Assembly (NCBI RefSeq): GCF_025854375.1
Contig: NZ_CP107575.1
Location: 1,860,001 to 1,924,000, forward strand
Source: Glutamicibacter sp. JL.03c
GTDB taxonomy: Bacteria > Actinomycetota > Actinomycetes > Actinomycetales > Micrococcaceae
Length of the DNA: 64,000 nt
Direction: 5' to 3'
Positions 1 to 8,698 of this stretch are shown here, in pieces. Below the pieces are notes generated by a model, which was not told the origin of the DNA, ran no database searches, and was given only the letters and a program-made list of their open reading frames with translations. A program made the translations under genes and the position numbers. Numbering within the stretch: the first letter of the stretch is position 1; every line of letters begins with the position of its first letter.

Positions 1-2
1 TC

Positions 3-638
3 CCGCTCATCGGCCTGCTCCCCTGGTTCGCCCTCATCCCCTGTCTCGCTGCCTACGCCATCTGGCAGGGAGTCTCGCGGTGGCAGGTGCAGGTGCACCG
101 GCGTATCCGGCCTTGGGTCGTGGCCATGGTGCTGTCCAACGCGGTATGGGTCTTGTGCCTGCAGCGCGGGCTGATCGGCATGAGCCTGCTGGCTGGAGCG
201 GCGCTGTTGGCTGTACTCATTCGAATTGTCGTGTCCCTTGACCGAAGCGCCCTGGAACACCGCATCGACCGCTGGATTACCAGGGCTTGTTTCGGGCTAT
301 TTGCTGGTTGGCTATCAGTGATCATCGTTGCCGAGGCCTTGGCCTTTGCCGCGATGCATCACGGAAACCCGCACTCCTTGATGTTCAAAGGATCCAGTGC
401 GCTGGCGATTATCCTGCTTGCGTTGTTCCTCTGTGCCATCAGCTTCAAGAATCCGATGGGCATCTATTTGAACGCTGGAGCGTTGTGGGTTCTGGCCTGG
501 ATCATTCTCGACCGGTATTCAGGGCACGCCACCTCTCCGATCTTTGCCACGGTTTGCCTTGTTGCCGCGGTCATGATGCTGATATGCCTGATCAGCGCAT
601 TGAGTACCCGGATCCGGCGAATTCTCAGTTCGCACTGA
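3..638 (+). CDS. TspO/MBR-like tryptophan-rich membrane protein, 5' end outside the window
   Basis: The reading frame is open at the left edge, so the N-terminus is missing; 211 residues and the stop are visible. The protein is very hydrophobic with about six membrane segments. The segment around AYAIWQ, followed by a basic RRI-RPW turn and SNAVWVL, resembles the TspO/MBR tryptophan-rich sensory proteins of actinobacteria, where a YxxWQ helix precedes an NxxW helix. TspO proteins bind porphyrins or related ligands in the membrane; that role here is inferred from resemblance only. A GTG at 87 could be read as an internal start, but hydrophobic coding sequence continues upstream of it without a stop, so I treat the gene as truncated by the window. 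A less specific multi-pass membrane protein is the alternative. Confidence 0.6.
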   Translation, partial: PLIGLLPWFALIPCLAAYAIWQGVSRWQVQVHRRIRPWVVAMVLSNAVWVLCLQRGLIGMSLLAGAALLAVLIRIVVSLDRSALEHRIDRWITRACFGLFAGWLSVIIVAEALAFAAMHHGNPHSLMFKGSSALAIILLALFLCAISFKNPMGIYLNAGALWVLAWIILDRYSGHATSPIFATVCLVAAVMMLICLISALSTRIRRILSSH

Positions 639-720
639 GCGCAATGCCCGGCACTTGAGAGCCAACCGCTCGCTGGCTAGGGTGGAAGATGAGGCCTAAA
701 GGTCCATCAGAGAGGAAAAC

Positions 721-1071
721 ATGTCGAAGACTGCTAAGAGCTTTAAAGAAGTTGAAAAGTCGTTGGCGAAACTCGCCAAGGCTGCCAAGGAAGAGCTGCC
801 CAAGGAAATCCGTGGCGGCTGGACCGAGGCTGTTTCCAGTGTCAACGCCGATGCCATCAGCAAGGCTGGTTCCAACCTGATTGAAAATGTCACCGGCAAT
901 TCCAAGGCCGCACAGCGGGCCCGTGCCTCGGTGCAGAACGCAGTCCAGACTGCGCAGAAGAATCTGGTTCCGAAGGAGAAATCCCACAAGGGCGGCAAGT
1001 TCCTGATTGTTTCGCTTATTGTTGCCGCGGTCGCCGCAGTGGTTCTCTCCCAGGTGCAGAAGAAGAACTAA
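721..1071 (+). CDS. Small tail-anchored protein of unknown function
   Basis: A 116-residue protein preceded by an AGAGAGGAAAAC ribosome binding site. Residues 1-90 are rich in Ala, Lys, Glu and Ser and predicted largely helical (AKAAKEELPKEIR); residues about 93-111 form one hydrophobic helix, followed by QKKN. It therefore looks like a C-terminally membrane-anchored protein with a charged cytosolic helical part. I do not recognise a family. It is monocistronic: a very strong hairpin follows its stop, and the next gene is convergent. A structural or envelope-associated role would fit, but nothing in the sequence shows one. Confidence 0.75.
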   Translation: MSKTAKSFKEVEKSLAKLAKAAKEELPKEIRGGWTEAVSSVNADAISKAGSNLIENVTGNSKAAQRARASVQNAVQTAQKNLVPKEKSHKGGKFLIVSLIVAAVAAVVLSQVQKKN

Positions 1072-1083
1072 TTTTCCTCTAGC

Positions 1084-1140
1084 GTAGAAAAGCCTCAGGG
1101 CGTGGCAGCCATCGGCTGCCACGCCCTGAGGCTTTTCTAC
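1084..1140. terminator. Bidirectional terminator, 27-bp perfect stem
   Basis: Positions 1084-1110 and 1114-1140 are perfectly complementary around a 3-nt loop (atc). The outer pairs are A/T-rich (AGAAAAG / CTTTTCT), giving a T run in both directions. It lies between two convergent genes, with stops at 1071 and 1151, and probably ends both transcripts. Confidence 0.9.
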
Positions 1141-1150
1141 GACTAGTTCC

Positions 1151-3736
1151 TTACTGCTTGGCCCGAGAGCCGCGCGCGGACTTATAGGCCGCGGCAGCTC
1201 CGAGCAGGGCCACCATCAACCCAACGGGAATCAGCCACAGGCTGTTGGCACCGGTCTCCGCCAAATTCCCTTGTCGTCCAGTTTGCACGACCTGCTCTGC
1301 ATCAATTTCCTCGGATTCCGCGGATATCGAATCCTGGTCCTCTGCCTGCGGCTTCTGTTCAGGCCGGGTTTGTTCAGGTGTCTCTGGTTCCTCAGGATCC
1401 GCGGACTCCGGCGATTGGCCGGGTTCCTGTTCGTTCTCCTGCGGGGCCGGCCAGGACGGAGATTCGCTTGGCTGTGTGGTCGGGCTTGGCGAGCTGGAGT
1501 CCAGATCGAAGACATCGGCGGCCTGGCCCAGCGAGGCGAAAACTGTCTCTCCGGTAGCCTCGTCTACGGCGTCGTTATCCGTGACGACGTATACTTCCCC
1601 GCCAGCCACGGCCAGCCCTTCAATTTTTTCTTGCGTCCAGCCGTGGGTAGCCTCCAGCGTCGGCAAGACATCGGCGGCCAGCTTCTTGTTCAGCATGCTG
1701 ACACCAGCATCTTCAGGCCGATCGCCATCTTCAGGCAATTCAATCTGATACACCGCCTTGTGCTTGGCTGCTGGACCAGCTTGATTGTCACGTTCAATGA
1801 CTGCGTACGAGCCATCAGGCAGAGCAGTGATTTCCGACAACCCGTTCCAGGTTCCTTCTGTTGCTTCCTCCAAGTGGTATCCGTACCAGCTGAACTCGCC
1901 GGTTGCCGGCCAGTACTTGCCAAGACGAACAAAATCCTCGCCCGGAACCTCTCGTTGCAGGGTGAAGATCACCTGCTCGCCTTCCCCGCTTCCACGCACA
2001 GTAACGCCTTCCAGCCCCTGCTTCTGCAGTGAACCAACAGCTTCCTTTGGCAGCGGGACTTCTTCGGTGACCGTGCCGGAATGATCGATTTCCACCAACA
2101 TGTTCTCGGTTCCTTCAGCGCCTTCGTGAGCCGCCCAGAAGCCCCCGTCTTCTCGTACGGCCAGCCCTTCGAGGTCAAGCTCGGTGCTTGCTCCGGTAAC
2201 AGGGATCGAACTGTCTACGGAAGCAGGAGTCCCAAGGGTGATGTCGTATATCCGCGGCGCATAGGCGTTATCACTGACTGCGTAGAGCTTATTCGGGTCA
2301 GCTGGATCAGGGCTCAGCCCGCTCAGCGCGCCAAACGGAACCAGCGATTCCTGTGGTGATACAAGTTGCGGGTATTGCGGGCTATCGGCGCCAAAGGAAT
2401 AGAGGGAGAGCGCTGAACGCACCTCGTCCTCATCGGTTTCGGAAGCGACCGCCAGGAGCCCGCGTTCTGGAATCGGCAAGATTCCTTCCGGCCCGTTGGT
2501 GCTCGGCAGGGTTTGCAGGTATCGCGGCTTCTTCGGATCCGATAGGTCGTATACTGCTACGAAATTGGCCCGCTCCGACGCAACAAAACCATAATCGACG
2601 CCGTTGAATCGTGAGATTGCCAGTCCCTCTGGTTCCGTGCCCTTCTTGTCAGCCCGCTTTTCCGGGAAGAGCCCTTGTCCCATTGCGAGGTGTTCAAAGC
2701 TGTTGCCTGAATCCCATACGACTTTTCCGGTGCGGGAATCAAAGATGGAGAACCCGCGGCTTCCGCCTTTCCAGTCGCCCTCGTTGGCCGTGGCCAGGTA
2801 CCGATCTTGGAGCCACGCTACCGCGTCCGGTTCACGGGGCACATCGCGCAGTGAACCTTCGGTATCGAGTCGCCCGTCATCGCTCGTGTCGATTCCTTGC
2901 AGGTCGACATGTCCGGTGGTGAATGCTCGCTTGAGCTTTCCGCTTGGCAGGTCGATGATGACCATGCCGTTATTTTCTTGGAGGGTAACCGCCAGCTGGT
3001 TTTTGGAGTTGATGCTTACATACTCTGGTTCCGGGTCCTGTGGGGTGTCCAGGCCGGCTTTGGTCAACAATGGCAACGCCTGCGGGTCGCTTGGAGTCCC
3101 TGAGGTCAGCGGGACTTCGCGCAAGTTCCATTTCTCCGGGCTTTGCCCGTCCAGATCGAGGATCGCCACTGCACCCGCTGGCGCTTGAGGGAGGCCTCCG
3201 TCGCCGGCGTCCTCATCTCGTTCATTTTCGATGGCAATACCGGCGAAGGCGCCGTCTTTGGAGATCGCGATGGAATCGGGTTGCCCGGGTAGCTCGAAGC
3301 TGTGCGCCAGCGAGCGGTCGGCGATGCGCACGACGTCCAGCCGGCCGGAGGGCTCGCTGTAGCTTGCGGACGTATTGACCACGACGAACACGTATGGCCC
3401 GTAGGCTGCGACGCTTGTAGGCTCGTCCTCGGCACTGCCAAGTTGGTGCAGCCCCAGCAAACCGAGGCCCCTGGGGTTCGATGGATCTGAAATATCGACA
3501 AATCCGACACTTCGGGACAAGGCATCCGAGTAGATGAGCGTTTTACCGTCGTCTGAAACCGTGGAAATCTCTGCTGCCGTGGTTCCTTCCACGCCCTCGG
3601 GATGATTTTGGTACACCGGATACGTGGCGACCCGCTCAAAATACTCACTGCTGTCAGCAGCGGCGGGACTGGCAATGCTCGTGGCCAACATTGCTGCCAC
3701 GACTAATCCGATACTTTTACCTGCAGCACGATGCAC
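1151..3736 (-). CDS. Sortase-anchored surface protein: beta-propeller plus phytase-like esterase domain
   Basis: An 861-residue secreted protein. It starts at GTG 3736 behind GGGAGAAGC. Residues 1-27 are a signal peptide ending in ASPAAA. Residues about 30-440 carry repeated blades typical of a beta-propeller (SDDGKTLIYSD, DISDPSNPR, DISDPKKPR-like DLSDPKKPR). Residues about 450-750 (LSDPADP-like LSPDPADPNKLYAVSDN, LDLEGLAVREDGGFWAAHEG, EGVTVRG) match the esterase-like phytase family fold. A Pro/Glu/Ser/Thr-rich spacer of about 70 residues leads to LAETG at 825-829, a hydrophobic helix and the basic tail SARGSRAKQ: a sortase sorting signal of the LAXTG class usual in high-GC actinobacteria. 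The substrate is not evident; phosphate ester or nucleotide scavenging is a guess. No sortase gene lies in the window. Confidence 0.85.
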   Translation of the reverse strand: MHRAAGKSIGLVVAAMLATSIASPAAADSSEYFERVATYPVYQNHPEGVEGTTAAEISTVSDDGKTLIYSDALSRSVGFVDISDPSNPRGLGLLGLHQLGSAEDEPTSVAAYGPYVFVVVNTSASYSEPSGRLDVVRIADRSLAHSFELPGQPDSIAISKDGAFAGIAIENERDEDAGDGGLPQAPAGAVAILDLDGQSPEKWNLREVPLTSGTPSDPQALPLLTKAGLDTPQDPEPEYVSINSKNQLAVTLQENNGMVIIDLPSGKLKRAFTTGHVDLQGIDTSDDGRLDTEGSLRDVPREPDAVAWLQDRYLATANEGDWKGGSRGFSIFDSRTGKVVWDSGNSFEHLAMGQGLFPEKRADKKGTEPEGLAISRFNGVDYGFVASERANFVAVYDLSDPKKPRYLQTLPSTNGPEGILPIPERGLLAVASETDEDEVRSALSLYSFGADSPQYPQLVSPQESLVPFGALSGLSPDPADPNKLYAVSDNAYAPRIYDITLGTPASVDSSIPVTGASTELDLEGLAVREDGGFWAAHEGAEGTENMLVEIDHSGTVTEEVPLPKEAVGSLQKQGLEGVTVRGSGEGEQVIFTLQREVPGEDFVRLGKYWPATGEFSWYGYHLEEATEGTWNGLSEITALPDGSYAVIERDNQAGPAAKHKAVYQIELPEDGDRPEDAGVSMLNKKLAADVLPTLEATHGWTQEKIEGLAVAGGEVYVVTDNDAVDEATGETVFASLGQAADVFDLDSSSPSPTTQPSESPSWPAPQENEQEPGQSPESADPEEPETPEQTRPEQKPQAEDQDSISAESEEIDAEQVVQTGRQGNLAETGANSLWLIPVGLMVALLGAAAAYKSARGSRAKQ

Positions 3737-3926
3737 TCGCTTCTCCCTTATTAGCTGCTAGCCGTTTCCTCCCAAGATTCTCAGTGGAGAACAAATTGCC
3801 GGTGAACGAATGGCGACAAGCAGCGGGACGAAACATGTCGAATGGTTCCACTCCTCACATTTAGTTGCATCACTTCCACTACAAGTGGAGACTCGCAGTA
3901 ATACTTCAATTTTCAAGGAGATCAAC

Positions 3927-4772
3927 ATGAAGCTGACGAATACCACCGTATTAGGAACCGGCGTGCTCGGTTCGCAGATCCTCTTCCAAACCGCCTACCA
4001 TGGCCTGCCGGTCATCGGTTACGACATCAGCGATGCCGCATTGCAGCTTGCTGCAGATCGGCTCGACAGCCTGGTGAATGAGTACGCATCGTTCTTCGGA
4101 AACCCGGCCAAGGCGAAAGCAGCCCGGGAATCCATCCAGCTAACCTCGGATATGGCCACCGCTGTCCGGGATGCGGATTTGGTCATCGAAGCAGTGCCAG
4201 AGAATCTGAAGATCAAGGAAGAGACCTATCAGAAGCTTTCCTCCTTCGCACCGCAACGCACCATCTTCGCAACGAATTCCTCGACCTTGCTGCCGTCGGA
4301 TATTTCCCCATTCACGGGACGGCCCGCACAGTTCCTGGCCTTGCACTATGCGAATAACATCTGGAAAAACAACACGGGCGAAGTCATGGGCACTGCGGCC
4401 ACTAGCTCGGAAGCCTACGAAGCCGTAGTCGAATTCGCGGAATGCACCGGGCTGGTCCCAATTCGCGTGCTCAAGGAGCAACCGGGCTACGTGCTGAATT
4501 CTCTGCTGGTCCCATTCCTCGAATCTGCCAGCCACTTATTAGTCAACGAGGTCGCCGATGCTTCCACCATTGATACCACCTGGAAGCTGGGCACCGGAGC
4601 TCCCTACGGCCCCTTCGAAATCTACGACATCGTCGGCTTGAATACCGCCTATCACATCTCCAGCCACGGAGATGAAACCAGCAAGAAGTTTGCTGAAATG
4701 CTTATGACGCAGTACATCGATCAAGGCAAGCTAGGTGTCGCCACCGGCGAAGGATTCTACAAGTACGACTAA
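3927..4772 (+). CDS. 3-hydroxyacyl-CoA dehydrogenase family protein
   Basis: A 281-residue NAD-dependent dehydrogenase of the 3-hydroxybutyryl-CoA dehydrogenase family, which oxidises L-3-hydroxyacyl-CoA to 3-ketoacyl-CoA. I place the start at ATG 3927 because AAGGAG lies six bases upstream and the Rossmann strand begins immediately; the frame is open further upstream but without binding sites. Residues 8-17 contain the dinucleotide motif GTGVLG; VIEAVPENLKIK and TNSSTLLPSDIS are typical of the family; the C-terminal helical domain (APYGPFEIYDIVGLNTAYHI) is complete. The usual catalytic LHFFNP is replaced by LHYANNIWKNN, so the His is kept but the context differs, as in a subgroup whose substrate may not be a fatty acyl-CoA. 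It stands alone, with no thiolase or enoyl-CoA hydratase nearby. Confidence 0.85.
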   Translation: MKLTNTTVLGTGVLGSQILFQTAYHGLPVIGYDISDAALQLAADRLDSLVNEYASFFGNPAKAKAARESIQLTSDMATAVRDADLVIEAVPENLKIKEETYQKLSSFAPQRTIFATNSSTLLPSDISPFTGRPAQFLALHYANNIWKNNTGEVMGTAATSSEAYEAVVEFAECTGLVPIRVLKEQPGYVLNSLLVPFLESASHLLVNEVADASTIDTTWKLGTGAPYGPFEIYDIVGLNTAYHISSHGDETSKKFAEMLMTQYIDQGKLGVATGEGFYKYD

Positions 4773-4826
4773 ACGCCTCGCACTGCCCGGCATACTGCTC
4801 ACTTGCCGCTCGGATAGGATGGTTCG

Positions 4827-6509
4827 GTGGCCCATATTGACGTGACTGACATCCAATATTTCCTTTCCGACGGCACCCAACTGCTGGGCGGTGTGACCTT
4901 TAAGGTCTCCGCAGGAACCAAAACAGCTTTGATAGGCCCGAACGGAACGGGCAAAACGACGTTATTCAAGATCATCGCAGGAGATCTCAAGGCTGACGAA
5001 GGATCGATTAACCGTACCGGTTCATTGGGAATCATGCGCCAGTTCGTTGGCCAGGTGCGCGATGAGACCACGGTCAAGGAATTGCTCTTGTCCACAGCGG
5101 CTCCAGCCCTGGCGCAAGCCGCGGAAAAAATCGCCAAATACGAAGAGCTCATGCTGACCAGCGAGGACGAAAAAGTCCACATGCGCTATGCCGAAGCCAT
5201 TATCGAATGGGGCGACGCAGGTGGATACGAACTCGAGACCACCTGGGACAAGGTTTGCATGGCGGCTCTGGGCATCGAGTTCGATCAGGCGGCATCCCGA
5301 CTGGCCCGCTCCTTATCTGGCGGCGAGCAAAAACGACTGGTCCTCGAAGCGCTGTTCGAGGGCAATGATGACCTGCTGCTGCTCGACGAGCCAGATAACT
5401 ACCTCGATGTTCCCGGCAAGCGCTGGCTCGAAGAGAAGATGCGCAACTCCCCCAAAACAGTGCTCTTCATCAGTCACGACCGCGAACTTCTTAATAATGC
5501 GGCAACCCGCATCGTCACCCTGGAACCAGGGCATGGCGGAGCAACCGCTTGGATCCACGGCGGTTCCTTCGGCAGCTACGTAGAAGCCCGCCAAGAACGC
5601 AACGAACGTTTTGAGGAGTTGCGCAAGCGTTGGGACGAGGAGCACGCCAAGCTCAAGGAACTGGTCAATATGTACAAGACCAAGGCCGCATTCCGTTCCG
5701 ACATGGCCAACCGCTATCATGCAGCCACCACTCGCTTGGAGAAGTTCCTGGAAGCGGGCCCGCCCCAGGCCATCCCTCTGGAGCAGAATGTGCAAATGCG
5801 GCTCAAGGGTGGCCGTACCGCAAAACGCGCAGTTGTCGCTGAAAATCTTGAACTCAGTGGCCTCATGAAGCCATTCTCAACCGAAATCTGGTTTGGTGAT
5901 CGCGTTGGCGTCCTCGGCTCCAATGGTTCAGGAAAGTCTCATTTCCTGCGCCTGCTGGCTAGTGGCGGCAGCGAGCCGGAACGCGAGCATTTGCCCGTCT
6001 CCGACGTGGTGATCGACAAGGTTGAGCACGAAGGGACGGTCAAGCTCGGCGCCCGAATTCGCCCAGGCTATTTCGCCCAAACCCACACACGGCCCGATCT
6101 TTTCGGGCGGACCTTGCTGGAGATCCTGCACCGCGGAGACGAGCACCGTTCCGGGTTGCCTCGCGAGGCCTCGGCAGGTGCCTTGGATGGCTATGGCCTG
6201 GCTGGACAATCCGAGCAGAAGTTCGAGTCGCTTTCGGGCGGGCAGCAAGCACGTTTCCAGATCTTGCTGCTGCAGCTTTCCGGGGCAACGCTGCTGTTGC
6301 TCGATGAACCGACTGACAACTTGGATCTGCACTCAGGCGAAGCCCTGGAACGAGCCATCAACGCTTTTGAAGGAACCGTTCTCGCGGTGACCCATGACCG
6401 CTGGTTCGCCAAGAGCTTTGACCGGTTCCTGGTCTTCGGATCGGACGGAACCGTGTACGAATCCGCGGAACCCGTCTGGGATGAGACGCGCGTGGTTCGA
6501 AAGCGCTAG
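4827..6509 (+). CDS. ABC-F family ATPase
   Basis: 560 residues with two ABC nucleotide-binding domains and no membrane segments, the layout of ABC-F proteins, which act on the ribosome (translation factors or antibiotic-protection proteins). Domain 1 has Walker A GPNGTGKTT (37-45), LSGGEQKR and DEPDNYLD. A charged linker (about 250-320, RFEELRKRWDEEHAKLKE) follows. Domain 2 has GSNGSGKS (about 365), LSGGQQARF and DEPTDNLDL. Walker B of domain 1 reads DEPDN instead of the usual DEPTN. The start is GTG 4827. The linker sequence is not diagnostic enough to tell a resistance factor from a housekeeping one. The gene is separate from its upstream neighbour by 54 bp and may be co-transcribed with it. 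Confidence 0.9.
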   Translation: MAHIDVTDIQYFLSDGTQLLGGVTFKVSAGTKTALIGPNGTGKTTLFKIIAGDLKADEGSINRTGSLGIMRQFVGQVRDETTVKELLLSTAAPALAQAAEKIAKYEELMLTSEDEKVHMRYAEAIIEWGDAGGYELETTWDKVCMAALGIEFDQAASRLARSLSGGEQKRLVLEALFEGNDDLLLLDEPDNYLDVPGKRWLEEKMRNSPKTVLFISHDRELLNNAATRIVTLEPGHGGATAWIHGGSFGSYVEARQERNERFEELRKRWDEEHAKLKELVNMYKTKAAFRSDMANRYHAATTRLEKFLEAGPPQAIPLEQNVQMRLKGGRTAKRAVVAENLELSGLMKPFSTEIWFGDRVGVLGSNGSGKSHFLRLLASGGSEPEREHLPVSDVVIDKVEHEGTVKLGARIRPGYFAQTHTRPDLFGRTLLEILHRGDEHRSGLPREASAGALDGYGLAGQSEQKFESLSGGQQARFQILLLQLSGATLLLLDEPTDNLDLHSGEALERAINAFEGTVLAVTHDRWFAKSFDRFLVFGSDGTVYESAEPVWDETRVVRKR

Positions 6510-6593
6510 CCATCCAGTTTAGCTTGTTGCGCCGCCCTGGCATCCATCGGAGCTCGCCGTAGCGACAACGAGGAATGCCAGGGCTTTGCCTTG

Positions 6594-6624
6594 CCCGGAT
6601 TCCGGCCGCCTACCGGAATCCGGG
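6594..6624. terminator. Hairpin after the arsR-type gene
   Basis: CCCGGATTCCGG (6594-6605) and its exact reverse complement (6613-6624) form a 12-bp stem with a 7-nt loop, ending 1 bp from the stop of the regulator on the minus strand. A second, weaker pair (GCCCTGGCAT at 6534-6543 with 6575-6584) lies between it and the end of the ABC-F gene. T runs are poor, so termination strength is uncertain. Confidence 0.6.
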
Positions 6625-6625
6625 G

Positions 6626-6970
6626 CTAGTGTTCGGGATGGACTACCGAATGTGGCGCTTGCAGCTGATGCAGCAACTGGTGGATGCCGGGGTGCACTAA
6701 CTGCCAGCGACGATACCTGCCATCCCGTTCCACCTGAACCACTTGGGCTCGATGAAGCGTCGCCAAAGCCTGGGTAACCGTGTTCGGCGAAAGACCGGTT
6801 GCCTCGGCCAATTGCGAGACCGAAGAACCCGGTGCCGCATGCATGGCGATGAGCAGCTTGATGCGCGTTTCATCAGCGCATAGGGAGAAAACCCCAATCC
6901 ATTCGGGGATGGTGGCCTGAACTTTCGAGAGTGCTTCGGAACCTATTTTTTCAAGCTCTATCCCAGTCAC
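6626..6970 (-). CDS. ArsR/SmtB-family regulator with His-rich C-terminus, probable nickel sensor
   Basis: 114 residues; start GTG 6970 behind GGAGAATC. Residues about 25-95 are an ArsR winged helix (CADETRIKLLIAMHAAPGSSVSQLAEATGLSPNTVTQALATLHRAQVVQVERDGRYRRWQL). The last 22 residues contain six histidines (HPGIHQLLHQLQ, HSVVHPEH), placed as in the alpha-5 and tail metal sites of NmtR/KmtR-type nickel-cobalt sensors. ArsR sensors repress by binding a palindrome and release DNA on metal binding. It is divergent from a nickel-type ABC transporter, with a candidate operator between them. That it senses nickel is inferred from the tail and from the transporter and urease genes that follow; zinc or cobalt is possible. 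Confidence 0.8.
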   Translation of the reverse strand: MTGIELEKIGSEALSKVQATIPEWIGVFSLCADETRIKLLIAMHAAPGSSVSQLAEATGLSPNTVTQALATLHRAQVVQVERDGRYRRWQLVHPGIHQLLHQLQAPHSVVHPEH

Positions 6971-7012
6971 GATTCTCCGCTACGACGTTGTGTTAAAAAC
7001 AGTGAGTAATAC

Positions 7013-7040
7013 TGACATCTGTCCGGGTGGACACATGTAT
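7013..7040. promoter_or_regulatory. Candidate operator between ArsR regulator and nickel transporter
   Basis: TGACATCTGTCC (7013-7024) and GGACACATGTAT (7029-7040) form an imperfect inverted repeat around GGGT; 9 of 12 positions pair and the inner ten have a single mismatch. It overlaps CTGACA (7012-7017) and TATTCT (7038-7043), which could be -35 and -10 boxes for the rightward operon, though the 20-bp spacing is long. The position suits ArsR repression of both genes. Confidence 0.5.
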
Positions 7041-7087
7041 TCTGAGGGCAACAAAGACCCCCACCTTTTCTTGAAAGGACCCGTGCC

Positions 7088-8698
7088 GTGCGCAAACCGA
7101 TATCCCGCGCAGCAGCAATTCTCCTACCCATCGTAATTGTCTGCAGCGGGTGTCAGGTAGCTAGCTCTGCTGCAATGGAGAAATCCGCGGTAAATTTACT
7201 CACTCCATCCCTGCCTGCCACGCTCAACCCCCTAGCAGGGTTTGATAACAACGGCATTGGAAAAATAAACGAATCACTCTTCACACTTCAAGGCGAGGCG
7301 AAATCTCTACCGCAGATCGTTCCTCTCCTGGCGCAGGAGGAGCCTTCGATTTCCGCCGACGGCCTCATTTGGGATATCACCGTTCGACAGGGCATAAAAT
7401 TCAGCGATGGAACGTCCCTGGATCCTGCCGACGTCGTTGCAAGCTACCGAGCGATCCAGGATCCGCGCACCGCCTCGCCGCTGGCTGGCACGATAGAGAA
7501 TATGGCTGCTGTCGAGGAACACGGTCCTCATGGAGTCCGTTTCACACTGCATGAACCGCAAGCCTCCTTTAAGACCTCCCTGCTTATCGGCATCGCGCCA
7601 TCCGAGAAAATCCAGGCTGCGTCTCCCGTCAGCGATTCAGAACTCAATCGCCGCCCGATTGGTACCGGCCCATACGTTCTTGATAGCTTCGACAGCTCGT
7701 CGTTGGTTCTGAGCGCAAATGAAGAGTACCGAGACGGCGCCCCAGCAGTGAAGAAGGTTTCCTACACTGAATCCAGCGACGACAATGCTCGCACCCAGGC
7801 CATGGCCGGCTCCGATTACACCGGTACCATCCTGCCGACGCGGCTAGCATCCGGCTTTGCGCAGCGCGAAGGATTTGAAGTCGTCACGGCCACCAGCGCG
7901 GATTGGCGTGGCATCTCCTTACCGTCGAACCACCCTTTCACCAAAGACCCCGGGGTTCGCTTGGCATTGAACCTTGCCGTAGACCGCGAAGAGATCATCT
8001 CTGGCGTACTCGCCGGAGCTGGGCGGCCCGCTTACACGTTCGTCCCGCCGGAATACGGCACTTACCACAATTCCAAGGCTGTCTTCAAGCATGATCCTAC
8101 TCGTGCGAGACAGATCCTCGATGCGTCTGGCTGGAAGGCCGGAACGGACGGAATACTTGCCAAGAATGGGTCTCGCGCGGAGTTTTCGCTGCTCTTCAAT
8201 CCCGGCGATACCCTGCGAAGGGATTTGTCCTTGGCCCTCGCATCACAGCTTGAACCCTACGGAATCGCTATCACTGTTGAGCCAGCCACCTTCGATCAAG
8301 CCGAGCCACGCGTAGGCCAGGATGCCATCATGCTCGGCGGTGGAGATACGCCCTACGACGTCGACACCCAGCTTTACAAGATGCTGCACTCAAGCTATCC
8401 GAAAGCCGGCGCGTACTATGACAACCCCAGCCATTATGCCAGTAAAGACATGGACCGGGAACTGCACACAGGCCGGACCAGCACGGACGAGAAATCCAGA
8501 ATCGAGGCTTATCAAAAGGTGCAAGAACTCTACGTCGAGGATCCCTCGATGCTACTTCTCGCCTTCATCGACCACAGCTACGTTCAACAAAGCTCAGTGC
8601 ATCAGCGATGGAACACAACCAGCACATTGCTCGAACCCCACGAACACGGAACTGCGTGGGGTCCTTGGGCAGAAATAGGGCAATGGGCCAACAAGTGA
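7088..8698 (+). CDS. Nickel/peptide-type ABC transporter substrate-binding lipoprotein
   Basis: 536 residues of the SBP family 5 (DppA/OppA/NikA). The start is GTG 7088 behind GAAAGGAC; another GTG lies at 7083 in a different frame. The signal peptide ends at CSGC with the lipidated Cys at 22; the -3 residue is Cys, which is unusual. Family landmarks follow: PATLNPLAGFDN near the N-terminus, GLIWDITVRQGIKFSDGTSLDPADV (about 95-120), RRPIGTGPYVLDSF, and VRLALNLAVDREEII. It is the first gene of a four-gene transporter operon downstream of the ArsR-type regulator. Nickel (probably as a chelate) is inferred from the regulator and the adjoining urease genes; a peptide substrate cannot be excluded from sequence alone. 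Confidence 0.85.
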   Translation: MRKPISRAAAILLPIVIVCSGCQVASSAAMEKSAVNLLTPSLPATLNPLAGFDNNGIGKINESLFTLQGEAKSLPQIVPLLAQEEPSISADGLIWDITVRQGIKFSDGTSLDPADVVASYRAIQDPRTASPLAGTIENMAAVEEHGPHGVRFTLHEPQASFKTSLLIGIAPSEKIQAASPVSDSELNRRPIGTGPYVLDSFDSSSLVLSANEEYRDGAPAVKKVSYTESSDDNARTQAMAGSDYTGTILPTRLASGFAQREGFEVVTATSADWRGISLPSNHPFTKDPGVRLALNLAVDREEIISGVLAGAGRPAYTFVPPEYGTYHNSKAVFKHDPTRARQILDASGWKAGTDGILAKNGSRAEFSLLFNPGDTLRRDLSLALASQLEPYGIAITVEPATFDQAEPRVGQDAIMLGGGDTPYDVDTQLYKMLHSSYPKAGAYYDNPSHYASKDMDRELHTGRTSTDEKSRIEAYQKVQELYVEDPSMLLLAFIDHSYVQQSSVHQRWNTTSTLLEPHEHGTAWGPWAEIGQWANK

